Shown here: one piece after another, positions 32,609-41,132 of the stretch | Layout: each line of letters begins with the position of its first letter | Numbering within the stretch: position 1 is the stretch's first letter | The notes under the pieces: generated by a model | What the model was told of the DNA's origin: nothing | The model's database searches: none | Seen by the model: only the letters and a program-made list of their open reading frames with translations | Origin: Hyphomicrobiales bacterium | Lineage (GTDB): Bacteria; Pseudomonadota; Alphaproteobacteria; Rhizobiales; Xanthobacteraceae | Length of the DNA: 51,753 bases | Direction of reading: 5' to 3' | Assembly: GCA_003140315.1 (NCBI GenBank) | Contig: PLJS01000250.1 | Span: 9,305-61,057, forward strand | Made by a program: the position numbers and the translations under genes

Positions 32609-33844
32609 ATGACGCAAGATCACTTCGACTCCCTCGAAATCCGCGAACCCGCCGCGCGCGAGGCCGACCTCTTCGCGCGCCTTCCTGCCGCGATCGCAAA
32701 CGCGATGGCCGCACCGGGCTGGGCGCGGTATCTCGCGGGCGTCGATCCGAAGACGATCACGAGCCGCGCCGTGCTGGCGAAGCTGCCGCTGTTGCGCAAA
32801 TCGTCGTTGCTCGGCCTGCAGAAGGACACCCCGCCGTTCGGTGGCTTCAATGTAACGCCGCCCGGCCAGGCGAAGCGGCTATTCATGTCGCCGGGACCGA
32901 TCTTCGAGCCGGAAAGCCACGGCCACGACGCCGGCGGCTGCGCGCGAGCTTTGTTCGCGGCCGGCATCCGCGCCGGCGATGTGGTGCACAACTGCTTTTC
33001 CTATCACCTGACGCCGGCTGCGTTCTTCTTCGAGGATGGTGCGCACGTGCTCGGCTGCGCGGTGATCCCGGGCGGCGTCGGCAACACCGAAGCGCAACTC
33101 GACGCGGCCGCGCAGTTCAAGCCTTCCGCCTATGTCGGCACGCCGGATTTCCTGAAAATCCTGCTCGATGCCGCCGCGAAGGCCGGCAAGGATGCGTCGT
33201 CGTTCAAGCGCGGGCTCGTCACAGGCGCCGCACTGCCGCCGTCGCTGCGCAAGGAACTGGGCGAGCGCGGCGTCGCGGTGAAGCAATGCTATGCGGTCGC
33301 CGAGGCCGGCGTCATCGCCTACGAGAGCGATGCGCCTGAAGGTATGATCGTCAACGAAAACGCGATCCTCGAAATCGTGCGGCCGGGCACCGGCGATCCG
33401 GTCTCCGACGGCGAAGTCGGCGAGGTGGTCGTCACCACGTTCAATCCCGGCTATCCGATGATCCGCCTTGCGACCGGTGATCTCTCGGCGGTGCTGGCCG
33501 GCACTTCGGCGTGCGGGCGCACCAACACTCGCATCAAGGGCTGGATGGGCCGCGCCGACCAGACCACGAAGGTCAAAGGCATGTTCGTGCGGCCCGAACA
33601 GGTCGCCGAGGTCGCAAAGCGCCATCCGGAGCTTGCGCGCGTGCGGCTCACGGTGACGCGCGAGGGCGAGCAGGATGCGATGATTCTCGCCGCCGAGTGT
33701 GCGAACGGAAACGCCGGGCTCGCCGACGCAATCGCGGCGACGCTGCAATCGGTCACGAAGCTGAAGGGGGCGGTGACGCTCGTTCCACCCGCCTCGCTGC
33801 CGAACGACGGCAAGGTGATCGCGGACGAGCGGCCGGTGGGCTAA
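32609..33844 (+). CDS. PaaK-like (phenylacetate-CoA ligase family) protein without the usual P-loop
   Basis: A 411-residue protein with the general organisation of COG1541 adenylate-forming enzymes: AGDVVHNCFSYHLTPAAFFFEDG, PSAYVGTPDFLKILL, LVTGAALPPSLRKEL, YAVAEAGVIAYES, GEVGEVVVTTFNP, MIRLATGDLSAVL and RIKGWMGRADQTTKVKGMFVRPEQV. Where PaaK has a glycine-rich P-loop (SSGTTGKPT), this protein has LFMSPGPIFEPES (about residues 91-103), so ATP binding by the normal loop is doubtful. It may be a divergent ligase or an enzyme with another role. The ATG at 32609 is used; GTG 32588 is an alternative lying at the repeat edge. It ends the acyl-ligase/liv operon. Confidence 0.75.
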   Translation: MTQDHFDSLEIREPAAREADLFARLPAAIANAMAAPGWARYLAGVDPKTITSRAVLAKLPLLRKSSLLGLQKDTPPFGGFNVTPPGQAKRLFMSPGPIFEPESHGHDAGGCARALFAAGIRAGDVVHNCFSYHLTPAAFFFEDGAHVLGCAVIPGGVGNTEAQLDAAAQFKPSAYVGTPDFLKILLDAAAKAGKDASSFKRGLVTGAALPPSLRKELGERGVAVKQCYAVAEAGVIAYESDAPEGMIVNENAILEIVRPGTGDPVSDGEVGEVVVTTFNPGYPMIRLATGDLSAVLAGTSACGRTNTRIKGWMGRADQTTKVKGMFVRPEQVAEVAKRHPELARVRLTVTREGEQDAMILAAECANGNAGLADAIAATLQSVTKLKGAVTLVPPASLPNDGKVIADERPVG

Positions 33845-35377
33845 TCACCTCGCCGCGGTGCGCCCCTCCACCACGCTGTTCACCGTCCCGAGCTTGCGCA
33901 CGTAGTCGGCGACCTCGTTGACGAGCAGCGGCGCGTCGTTGTCGGGCGTCACGCGCTTTGCGTCATGGAACATCGCGTAGTCGTCGCCGCCGCGCGCCAG
34001 GAAGTCCAGGATTGCGACCCTGTAGCTCTTGTCCTCGGCAAGCGGCGCGCCGGCGACTTGCATCGAGACGATCCGGCTGCCGGCCTCGCGCGCGCCATCG
34101 AATTCGAGCGCGATGCCGGACACTTGGGGAAAGCGGCCGGCGGCGCTCGGCAGCAGGCTCAGGCCGTTCTCCATCGCGCGCTTGAGCTCGCGGCCAGACA
34201 TCTCCACGAGGACGATGCGGTTGCTGAACGGCAGCTCGGCCAGGATATCGCGCAGCGAGATCGTATCTCCCGGCGCGTAGGTCTTGGCGGCGCGAATGCC
34301 GCCCCCGTTGAGCACCGCGGCGTCGGCATGCGTCGAGGCGCGCATCGCGTCGGCGAACAGGTTGCCGATCGCGGCTTCGCGCGTGCGCACGACCGCGGCG
34401 CGGCTGTCGAGCGGCACAGCCGTGGTTGCGATCGGCGCACTCATCTGCGCGCTGACCGCGAATTCGAAGCGCGCCACGCTGGCTGCGACCTCCGGGTCGG
34501 GCGTGACGGTCGCGGTGTCGATGACGCGGAACTGCGGCCACCAGCTCATCGCGCGCTTGGCGCCGTCCTCGCGCACCGTGATCGTCGCGTCGATCGCGGT
34601 CACGTGATGCGCGTCGTAGCCGGATTCGGTGATGGCGCAATCACCCGTGAAATTGACGAAGAGATCATGCGTGTGGCCGGTGAGCATGAGATTGGCGGCG
34701 CCGGTCGATTGCAGCGCGAGCGCGTCGCCGCGATTGCAATGCAGGACCGCTACCACGAAGTCGGCGCCCTCCCGGCGCAGCGCGGCGGCCTGTTCCTTGG
34801 TGGTCGCGAAGGTCGAGGCGAACTTCAAATCCTCGGGCGAGGACATGCGCGCGGACTGCTCATAAGCGAGACCGGTCAGCCCGATGCGCACACCGCCGAC
34901 GTCGAGCATCGCGCGGTCCTTGAAGGCTGGGAGGGATGCGCCGTCGGCATCGCGCAGATTGGCGCAGTAGAGCGGGAACGTCGCCTCCTTCATGCGCTGC
35001 AGGAACACCGCCTTGCCGAAGTCGAATTCGTGATTGCCCGGCACGAAGATGTCGGGCGCGATCATGTTGGTGAGCGCGATGATGTGGGCGCCTTGGTCGA
35101 AGCCCGACGTCACCGAGGGTGAGATCGTGTCACCGCCATGTGCCACGATCACGATGCGTCCCTTCGCGCGTTCCGCCTTCACCACGGCGGCGAGACGCGC
35201 GAACCCGCCGCGCGACTTGCCGTCGGGGAATGGCTGATCGCCCATCAGATAGATGTCGTTGAACAGGACGAACGTCACCTCCGCCACGTGTTTCGTTTGC
35301 GCCCAGGCGGGACGCCATGCCGCGAGCGACGCGATGGTTGAGACGAGCGATGCAAGGAACGTTCGGCGGCTGAACAT
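33845..35377 (-). CDS. Tat-exported 5'-nucleotidase family metallophosphatase
   Basis: A 510-residue protein with a Tat signal (SRRTFLAS...WAQ). The calcineurin-like domain has FNDIYLM (39-45), AHGGDT (79-84), GNHEFD (114-119), LHCNRGD (about 212-218) and GHTHD (234-238), followed by the C-terminal nucleotidase domain (GNLFADAMR, NGGGIRA, LPFSNRIVLVEMSG). The first motif is D-x-Y instead of the usual D-x-H, a variant I recall from one branch of the family, so activity is not excluded. Expected roles are release of phosphate or nucleosides from nucleotides in the periplasm. It faces hemH head to head and abuts the PaaK-like gene tail to tail. Confidence 0.88.
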   Translation of the reverse strand: MFSRRTFLASLVSTIASLAAWRPAWAQTKHVAEVTFVLFNDIYLMGDQPFPDGKSRGGFARLAAVVKAERAKGRIVIVAHGGDTISPSVTSGFDQGAHIIALTNMIAPDIFVPGNHEFDFGKAVFLQRMKEATFPLYCANLRDADGASLPAFKDRAMLDVGGVRIGLTGLAYEQSARMSSPEDLKFASTFATTKEQAAALRREGADFVVAVLHCNRGDALALQSTGAANLMLTGHTHDLFVNFTGDCAITESGYDAHHVTAIDATITVREDGAKRAMSWWPQFRVIDTATVTPDPEVAASVARFEFAVSAQMSAPIATTAVPLDSRAAVVRTREAAIGNLFADAMRASTHADAAVLNGGGIRAAKTYAPGDTISLRDILAELPFSNRIVLVEMSGRELKRAMENGLSLLPSAAGRFPQVSGIALEFDGAREAGSRIVSMQVAGAPLAEDKSYRVAILDFLARGGDDYAMFHDAKRVTPDNDAPLLVNEVADYVRKLGTVNSVVEGRTAAR

Positions 35378-35463
35378 GATGTCTTTGGCGTTGTGACTGC
35401 CCGTCCCTTAACATGCGTGTAAGATAGACCGCCACACGCCATTTGCCACGGACCGCGGCCGCG

Positions 35464-36525
35464 ATGAACGAAAGCTTGACCGCCACGCCTGAAGCCGCGG
35501 AGCTCGCGCGGCCGCAGGGTCATCCGCCCGTCGCGGCGGAGCGGATCGGCGTGCTCATCGTCAATCTCGGCACGCCGGACGCGACCGACTACTGGTCGAT
35601 GCGGCGGTATCTGAAGGAGTTCCTCTCCGATCCGCGCGTCATCGAGGAGAACCGCCTCAAGTGGTGGCTCGCGCTCAACTTGGTCATCCTCACCATCCGG
35701 CCGAGCCGCAAGGGGCGCGACTACGACAAGATCTGGAATCGCGAGCGCGACGAATCGCCGCTGAAGACGATCACGCGCGCGCAGGTCGAGAAGCTCGCAA
35801 GTATGCTCGCGGCGCTCGATGCGCGCATCATGGTCGACTGGGCGATGCGCTATGGCAATCCGTCGATCGCCTCGCGCCTCGATGCGATGCAGCGGGCGGG
35901 CTGCCAGCGCATCCTGATCGTGCCGCTCTATCCGCAGTATTCCGCCGCCACGACCGCGACCGTCGCCGACAAGTCGTTCGACGTGCTCAAGACCATGCGC
36001 TGGCAGCCGAGCGTGCGCATCGCGCCGTCGTGGCACGACGATCCGGTCTATATCGAGGCGCTCGCGGTATCGCTCGAAGCGGAACTACGGAAGCTCGCGT
36101 TCAAGCCAAAGGTGATCCTTGCGTCATTCCATGGTGTGCCGAAGGATTATCTCCTCAAGGGCGATCCCTATCATTGTCATTGCGCCAAAACTGCGCGGCT
36201 TCTGCAAGCGCGCCTCGGGCTGAGCGATGAGCAATTCATGCTGACGTTCCAGTCGCGCTTCGGCATCGCCGAATGGCTCCAGCCGTACACCGATGTGACG
36301 GTGAAAGGTCTTGCGGAGCGCGGCGTGAAGAACCTCGCGATCGTGACGCCGGGGTTCACCGCCGACTGCCTGGAGACGCTGGAGGAGATCGCCGGGGAGA
36401 ACGCCGAGATCTTCCACCATCACGGCGGCGTGAACTTCGCCGCCATCCCGTGTCTCAACGACAGCGAAGCCGGCATGGCGGTGATTGCCCATGTGGTCAC
36501 ACGCGAGTTGCAAGGTTGGGTCTGA
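35464..36525 (+). CDS. hemH: Ferrochelatase (protoporphyrin/coproporphyrin ferrochelatase)
   Basis: A 353-residue enzyme that inserts Fe2+ into protoporphyrin IX at the last step of heme synthesis. Family motifs are VLIVNLGTPDATDYWSMRRYLKEFLSD, PLYPQYSAATT, SFHGVPKDYLLKGDPYHCHC (catalytic His about residue 223), LTFQSRFGIAEWLQPYT and VTPGFTADCLETLEEI. The ATG at 35464 is chosen; a TTG at 35443 would add 7 residues. It is transcribed divergently from the 5'-nucleotidase. The N-terminal 27 residues before the first strand are a variable extension. Other heme genes are not adjacent. Confidence 0.95.
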   Translation: MNESLTATPEAAELARPQGHPPVAAERIGVLIVNLGTPDATDYWSMRRYLKEFLSDPRVIEENRLKWWLALNLVILTIRPSRKGRDYDKIWNRERDESPLKTITRAQVEKLASMLAALDARIMVDWAMRYGNPSIASRLDAMQRAGCQRILIVPLYPQYSAATTATVADKSFDVLKTMRWQPSVRIAPSWHDDPVYIEALAVSLEAELRKLAFKPKVILASFHGVPKDYLLKGDPYHCHCAKTARLLQARLGLSDEQFMLTFQSRFGIAEWLQPYTDVTVKGLAERGVKNLAIVTPGFTADCLETLEEIAGENAEIFHHHGGVNFAAIPCLNDSEAGMAVIAHVVTRELQGWV

Positions 36526-36621
36526 CGCAAGGACACAATCTCTCCTCAATCGATACCCACGTGTTCCACGTCCTGGCGGAGGCACCATTTTACCGCTTTC
36601 GCCGCCACCCTGGGGGTTGCC

Positions 36622-37641
36622 ATGCTGTTCGGCTTTGACGTCTTCGTGCTCGTGATTGTCGGCCTTGCCGTGATCACTCTGTTCGCCGCCGTGAAAACGG
36701 TTGGGCAAGGCTACAATTGGACGGTCGAGCGGTTCGGCCGTTACACCAACACGCTGCAGCCCGGCCTCAATCTGATCGTGCCGTATTTCGATCGGATCGG
36801 CCGCAAGATGAACATGATGGAGCAGGCGATCGACATCCCGCAGCAGGATGTCATCACCAAGGATAACGCGACCGTCACAGTCGATGGGCTCGCGTTCTTC
36901 CAGGTGATCGACGCCGCCAAGGCGAGCTACGAGATCGCCTATCTGGATCAGGCCATCGTCAAGCTCACCATGACCAACATCCGTTCGGTCATGGGCGCGA
37001 TGGACCTGGACCAGATGCTGTCGCACCGCGACGAGATCAACGAGCGGCTGTTGCGCGTTGTGGACGCCGCGGTGTCGCCGTGGGGCGTCAAGGTCAACCG
37101 CATCGAGATCAAGGACATCGTGCCGCCCGCCAACCTGGTGCAGTCGATGGGCCGGCAGATGCAGGCCGAGCGCGAGAAGCGCGCGGTCATCCTCGAAGCC
37201 GAAGGCCAGCGCCAATCGGCGATCCTGAAGGCTGAAGGCGCCAAGCAGTCGCAGATCCTCGAAGCCGAGGGCCGGCGCGAAGCGGCGTTCCGCGACGCCG
37301 AAGCGCGTGAACGCCTTTCGCAGGCCGAAGCCAAGGCGACCGAGGTGGTGAGCGCCGCCGTCGCCAAGGGCGACGTCGCGTCGCTCAACTATTTCGTGGC
37401 GCAGAAATACATCGAGGCGTTCGGCAAGCTCGCAACCTCGCCAAACCAAAAGGTGCTGATCGTGCCGATGGAGGCGACGGCCGTGCTCGGCTCGCTTGCC
37501 GGCATCGGCGAGATCGCGCGAGCCACATTCGGCGGTGGCGACGATGGTGCTCACAGGAGCGCATCGCCTACCGCGCCGCGCCGCCCGTCGGGTCCGCCGG
37601 CCGGCTTCACCACGCCCGGCTATACGCCGCCCTCAAGCTGA
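36622..37641 (+). CDS. SPFH/band-7 (stomatin-like, QmcA type) membrane protein
   Basis: A 339-residue protein with one N-terminal transmembrane helix (about 5-27), an SPFH domain (GYNWTVERFGRYTNTLQPGLNLIVPYFDRIG, IDIPQQDVITKDNATVTVDG), a long charged coiled coil (about 185-245, repeated ILEAEGQRQSAILKAEGAKQ pattern) and a Pro-rich C-terminus. It probably forms large rings in the inner membrane that organise proteins or proteolysis, as QmcA/stomatin do with FtsH-type proteases. The next gene encodes an NfeD protein, the standard partner. The Pro/Ser-rich tail (SASPTAPRRPSGPPAG) is less conserved. Confidence 0.92.
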   Translation: MLFGFDVFVLVIVGLAVITLFAAVKTVGQGYNWTVERFGRYTNTLQPGLNLIVPYFDRIGRKMNMMEQAIDIPQQDVITKDNATVTVDGLAFFQVIDAAKASYEIAYLDQAIVKLTMTNIRSVMGAMDLDQMLSHRDEINERLLRVVDAAVSPWGVKVNRIEIKDIVPPANLVQSMGRQMQAEREKRAVILEAEGQRQSAILKAEGAKQSQILEAEGRREAAFRDAEARERLSQAEAKATEVVSAAVAKGDVASLNYFVAQKYIEAFGKLATSPNQKVLIVPMEATAVLGSLAGIGEIARATFGGGDDGAHRSASPTAPRRPSGPPAGFTTPGYTPPSS

Positions 37642-37665
37642 ACCCTGAGCTGAACAGGCAGTGTC

Positions 37666-38121
37666 ATGTCGTCCAACATCGTCTCTTATCTCTCTTCGCT
37701 CGGCATCTGGAACTGGTTCATCCTCGCCGGCGTGCTGCTTGCGATCGAGGTCATGGTGCCGGGCACGTTCTTCCTCTGGCTCGGCCTGTCGGCCGCGGCC
37801 GTGGGCGCGCTCTCGCTCGGTATCGACTGGGGATGGCAGTTCCAGCTTGTCGCGTTCGCGGTGCTGGCGTTGCTCTCGTTCGTCGTGTGGTGGCGCATCG
37901 GCAGGCCGGGCGGGAAGGCGCCGGACCGGCCGTTCCTCAATCGCCGCACCGAAGGCTACGTCGGGCGCGTGTTTACGCTGGAGAAGCCGATCGTCGGCGG
38001 CAATGGCACGGTGAAGATCGACGACTCGATCTGGCGCGTCACCGGCCCCGATTGCCCGGCCGGCAGCCGCGTCAAGGTCGCGCGTGCCGACGCCGCGATG
38101 CTGATGGTCGAGCCGGCGTAG
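37666..38121 (+). CDS. NfeD-like membrane protein
   Basis: A 151-residue protein with two to three N-terminal hydrophobic segments (about residues 14-75: WFILAGVLLAIEVMVPGTFF, LGLSAAAVGALSLG, FAVLALLSFVVWW) and a C-terminal OB-fold domain (GYVGRVFTLEKPIVGGNGTVKIDDSIWRV). This is the short NfeD form that associates with SPFH proteins. It begins 24 bases after the SPFH gene, so the pair is an operon acting on membrane microdomain assembly. The short form lacks the protease domain of NfeD1b-type proteins. Confidence 0.92.
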   Translation: MSSNIVSYLSSLGIWNWFILAGVLLAIEVMVPGTFFLWLGLSAAAVGALSLGIDWGWQFQLVAFAVLALLSFVVWWRIGRPGGKAPDRPFLNRRTEGYVGRVFTLEKPIVGGNGTVKIDDSIWRVTGPDCPAGSRVKVARADAAMLMVEPA

Positions 38122-38123
38122 CC

Positions 38124-38165
38124 TTTTTCCTTCTCCCCGCTGCGCGGGGAGAGGGAAAGAAGGAG
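38124..38165. terminator. Hairpin between convergent nfeD and kdsD genes
   Basis: CTTTTTCCTTCTCCCCGC and GCGGGGAGAGGGAAAGAAGG flank a TGC loop, giving a long GC-rich stem with pyrimidine/purine flanks. It lies exactly between converging genes and could stop transcripts from both sides. The T-rich stretch is on the nfeD-proximal side only. The core may be derived from the CCCTCCCC repeat family. Confidence 0.5.
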
Positions 38166-38169
38166 AGGC

Positions 38170-39174
38170 TTACGCCACCCCCGCCCGCAACAAATCATGC
38201 AGGTGCACGATGCCGACCGGCGCGTCGGCGTCGACCACGATCACGGCCGTGATCTTGGATGAATTCAAGAGCTCGATCGTCTCGCCCAGGAGCTGATCGC
38301 TGCTGATGGTCTTCGGCCGCTTCGTCATCACCTGGTCGACGGTCGCGGCAAGCAGGCCGGGGCCCATGTGTCGGCGCAAGTCGCCGTCGGTGATGATGCC
38401 TGCGAGCTTGCCGTCGGGCGCCGTGATCCCGACGCAGCCGAAGCCTTTCGCCGTAATCTCGACGATGGCATCGGCCATGGATTCGCCGAGTGCGATCAGC
38501 GGAATCGCGTTGCCCGTGTGCATGACATCGCGCACGAAGGTGAGCTTCGCGCCGAGGCGCCCGCCGGGATGCAGCTCGCGGAATTTCAGCGCTGTGAAGC
38601 CGCGGCTCTCCAGCAGCGCGACCGCGAGCGCGTCGCCGAGCGCAAGCTGCATCAGCGAGGAGGTGGTCGGCGCGAGGTTGTGTGGACAGGCCTCGCGCGC
38701 CTGCGGCAAAGTGAGCACCACGTCGGCGGATTTCGCGAGCGTTGAGTCGGCGTCTGCCGTCACGGCGATGAGGCCGATGCGGAAGCGGCGCGAATAGTTG
38801 ATCAGGTCTTTGAGTTCCGCGGTCTCGCCCGACCAGGACAGCGCCATGATGACGTCGTCGGCGGTGATCATGCCGAGGTCGCCGTGGCTTGCCTCGGCGG
38901 GATGCACGAAGAAGGCGGGCGTGCCGGTCGACGCGAAGGTCGCGGCGATCTTGTGGGCGACGTGGCCGGATTTACCCATGCCGGTGACGATCAGACGGCC
39001 GCGCGCCGCGCGGATCAGGTCGAGTGCTGCCGTAATCGGCTGGGCGAGCCCGTCGTTGACGGCGGCGACCAGCGCCGCGATGCCGCCGGCTTCGGCTTCA
39101 AGCGTGCGCAGCGTCGAGTCGATCAGCGCACGCGCGCGTGTGCGGTCGCTGGCTTCTGGTTTCGGCTTCGCCAT
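38170..39174 (-). CDS. kdsD: Arabinose-5-phosphate isomerase (SIS plus two CBS domains)
   Basis: A 334-residue enzyme that interconverts ribulose-5-phosphate and arabinose-5-phosphate for Kdo, a lipopolysaccharide sugar. The SIS domain has LIVTGMGKSGHVAHKIAATF, FVHPAEASHGDLGMI, ALSWSGETAEL and LQLALGDALAVALLE; two CBS domains follow (about 210-334: FVRDVMHTGNAIPLI, GIITDGDLRRHM, QVMTKRPKTI, VGIVHLHDLLRAG). All regions of the family are present, so function is likely. The ATG at 39174 is used; the frame opens at 39204. Envelope genes lie next to it, but no other Kdo gene is in the window. Confidence 0.93.
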   Translation of the reverse strand: MAKPKPEASDRTRARALIDSTLRTLEAEAGGIAALVAAVNDGLAQPITAALDLIRAARGRLIVTGMGKSGHVAHKIAATFASTGTPAFFVHPAEASHGDLGMITADDVIMALSWSGETAELKDLINYSRRFRIGLIAVTADADSTLAKSADVVLTLPQAREACPHNLAPTTSSLMQLALGDALAVALLESRGFTALKFRELHPGGRLGAKLTFVRDVMHTGNAIPLIALGESMADAIVEITAKGFGCVGITAPDGKLAGIITDGDLRRHMGPGLLAATVDQVMTKRPKTISSDQLLGETIELLNSSKITAVIVVDADAPVGIVHLHDLLRAGVA

Positions 39175-39259
39175 CGCGGAACTTTCAACTCGACCGGGGC
39201 GCAAGAGGCAAGCGCCCCAATAGCATGGTTCGGAACCTCCGGCGACCGCCCCTCAACCG

Positions 39260-39294
39260 GCCGTTAACCATCCTCGTTTTACATCCGTTAACCA
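39260..39294 (+). promoter_or_regulatory. Two direct CCGTTAACCAT sites upstream of the beta-barrel gene
   Basis: CCGTTAACCAT occurs at 39260-39270 and again at 39284-39294, 24 bases apart in the same orientation. TTAACCAT is known as a half-site for the cell-cycle regulator CtrA in Caulobacter; the full TTAA-N7-TTAA box is not present. The sites lie in the divergent gap between kdsD and the outer-membrane gene. Confidence 0.4.
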
Positions 39295-39330
39295 TAGGCC
39301 GTGCTCCGCGCGGCCGCGAGGGTATCGCAC

Positions 39331-41130
39331 GTGTGGCGTTCTCGTCCCACTCGTCTTGTCGCGTCGGTCGGCGTTGGTGCGATCGTGTCCGCGCTGGCGG
39401 CGTTCCACGCGTCGGCGCAGACGACGGACCCGGCTGCGCCCGGAGCGTTGCGCCGAATCCTCGACGACAATGACGATGGCACGCGACCCGACCGCAGACC
39501 GACGCGTCCCGCGACCGACCGCGCGAATGTCGGCGACCGGCCGGCCATAGGCTTCGGCAATCCGCCGGCGTTCGGGGCGGGGACGACCGGGTTCGATTCA
39601 ACGAACCGGCCGCGGCGCAAGCTGCGGCCGGCCTTGAGACCGAGCGGGCGCCCGGCGAGCGCCACGACGCCGCCGCAGCCGGCGCCGCTGTCGCTGGCGC
39701 CGCCGCTTGCGTCGGGGCTGCCAAGCCTGTCGGGCGCGACCACGCCCGCGACATCGGCGACCACGGGCGCGACGAACACGACACAGTCATCGACGACGAC
39801 AACGCCGCCGACCACGACGCCGGCTTCAACCGTGACCGGCAGCATCGCGGCGCCGCCCACGCCCACGCGGCCGTCCTCGCTGGTGCGCGTACCGGCCTCG
39901 GCGGCCGCAGACGGCGATACGACCGTCGTCAACACCGCCAACCTTTCACCGACGCAGGCGACCTTGCTGCGCCGGCGCACCACGGCCGAGGATGACCCGT
40001 TCGCGCCGATCGGGCTGCGCTATGGGGCATTCCTGCTGCTGCCGGCGGTCGAGGTGACGGGCGGCTACGACACCAATCCGGGCCGCGTACCGGATGGGCG
40101 TGCCTCGTGGTTCCAGGTCTACGCGCCGGAATTGATCGCGAAGTCCGACTGGGAGCGCCATGAGGTGACCGCGACGCTGCGCGGCAGCTACACCACTTAT
40201 GAGGCAACGCCGGAACTCGACCGGCCGAGCTTCGACGGCAAGGTCACCGGCCGTATCGACGTGACGCGCGACACCCGCCTCATCCTCGAAGGCATCTTCC
40301 AGGTCGGTACCGACAATCCCGGCAGTCCCAACATCCAGGCGGGCCTGACGCGATTTCCGATTTTCACGACGCTCGGCGGCACGTTCGGCATCACGCAGCG
40401 CTTCAATCGAGTCGAATTCACCGTGAAAGGCACGGTCGAGCGCACCGAATATCAGGACTCGCACTTCACCGACGGGACGAGCCAGAGCAACGACGACCGC
40501 GACTTCAATCGCTATGGCGGGACCTTGCGTGTGTCCTACGATCTGATGCCGGGCTTGAAGCCGTTCGTGGAGGGCGGCGCCGACACTCGCGTCCACGACG
40601 AAGCGCTCGACCGTACCGGCTTCGACCGCGACTCGACCGGCTGGTACGCCAAGGCCGGCAGCACGTTCGAGTTTTCGCGCAAGCTCACCGGCGAGATCGC
40701 GCTCGGCTATCTCGACCGCACCTACAAGGACCCGAGCCTGTCCGATCTTAACGGCATCACGCTCGATGCTTCCCTCGTCTACGCCATGAGCGCGCTCACC
40801 AACATCAAGCTGACGGCGAACACGATCGCGCAGGAGACGACGGTTCCGGGTACCTCGGGCGTGTTCACGCGCAATACCGGGCTCGAGGTCGAGCACGCGT
40901 TCCGACGCTGGCTCGTCGGCTCGCTCAAGTTCAACTACGGCTTCGACGATTATGTCGGGTCGGATCGCAAGGACGACCGCTATTCGGTTTCGGGTTCGCT
41001 CATCTACAAGATCAATCGCGTGGCGCAGATCAAGGCAGAAGTGCGCGAGGAGTGGCTGCGTTCGACCACGCCGGTCGGCGTCAATTACAACGCGACCGTC
41101 TATCTGCTCGGCGTGCGGCTGCAGCGCTAA
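39331..41130 (+). CDS. Outer-membrane beta-barrel protein with low-complexity linker
   Basis: A 599-residue exported protein. The signal peptide is WRSRPTRLVASVGVGAIVSA onward, with cleavage after ASA. A long Pro/Thr/Ala-rich, low-complexity region (about residues 30-195) is followed by a C-terminal barrel (about 225-599) made of alternating amphipathic strands such as EVTGGYDTNPG, LIAKSDWERHEVTATLRGSY, LRVSYDLMPGLKPFVEGGAD and TGEIALGYLDRTY. This matches the outer membrane beta-barrel family found in Bradyrhizobium relatives. Function is unknown; a porin, adhesin or polysaccharide-related role is possible. The GTG at 39331 is chosen for GAGGG 8 bases upstream and the ideal signal peptide; GTG 39301 is an alternative. 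Confidence 0.8.
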   Translation: MWRSRPTRLVASVGVGAIVSALAAFHASAQTTDPAAPGALRRILDDNDDGTRPDRRPTRPATDRANVGDRPAIGFGNPPAFGAGTTGFDSTNRPRRKLRPALRPSGRPASATTPPQPAPLSLAPPLASGLPSLSGATTPATSATTGATNTTQSSTTTTPPTTTPASTVTGSIAAPPTPTRPSSLVRVPASAAADGDTTVVNTANLSPTQATLLRRRTTAEDDPFAPIGLRYGAFLLLPAVEVTGGYDTNPGRVPDGRASWFQVYAPELIAKSDWERHEVTATLRGSYTTYEATPELDRPSFDGKVTGRIDVTRDTRLILEGIFQVGTDNPGSPNIQAGLTRFPIFTTLGGTFGITQRFNRVEFTVKGTVERTEYQDSHFTDGTSQSNDDRDFNRYGGTLRVSYDLMPGLKPFVEGGADTRVHDEALDRTGFDRDSTGWYAKAGSTFEFSRKLTGEIALGYLDRTYKDPSLSDLNGITLDASLVYAMSALTNIKLTANTIAQETTVPGTSGVFTRNTGLEVEHAFRRWLVGSLKFNYGFDDYVGSDRKDDRYSVSGSLIYKINRVAQIKAEVREEWLRSTTPVGVNYNATVYLLGVRLQR

Positions 41131-41132
41131 GG

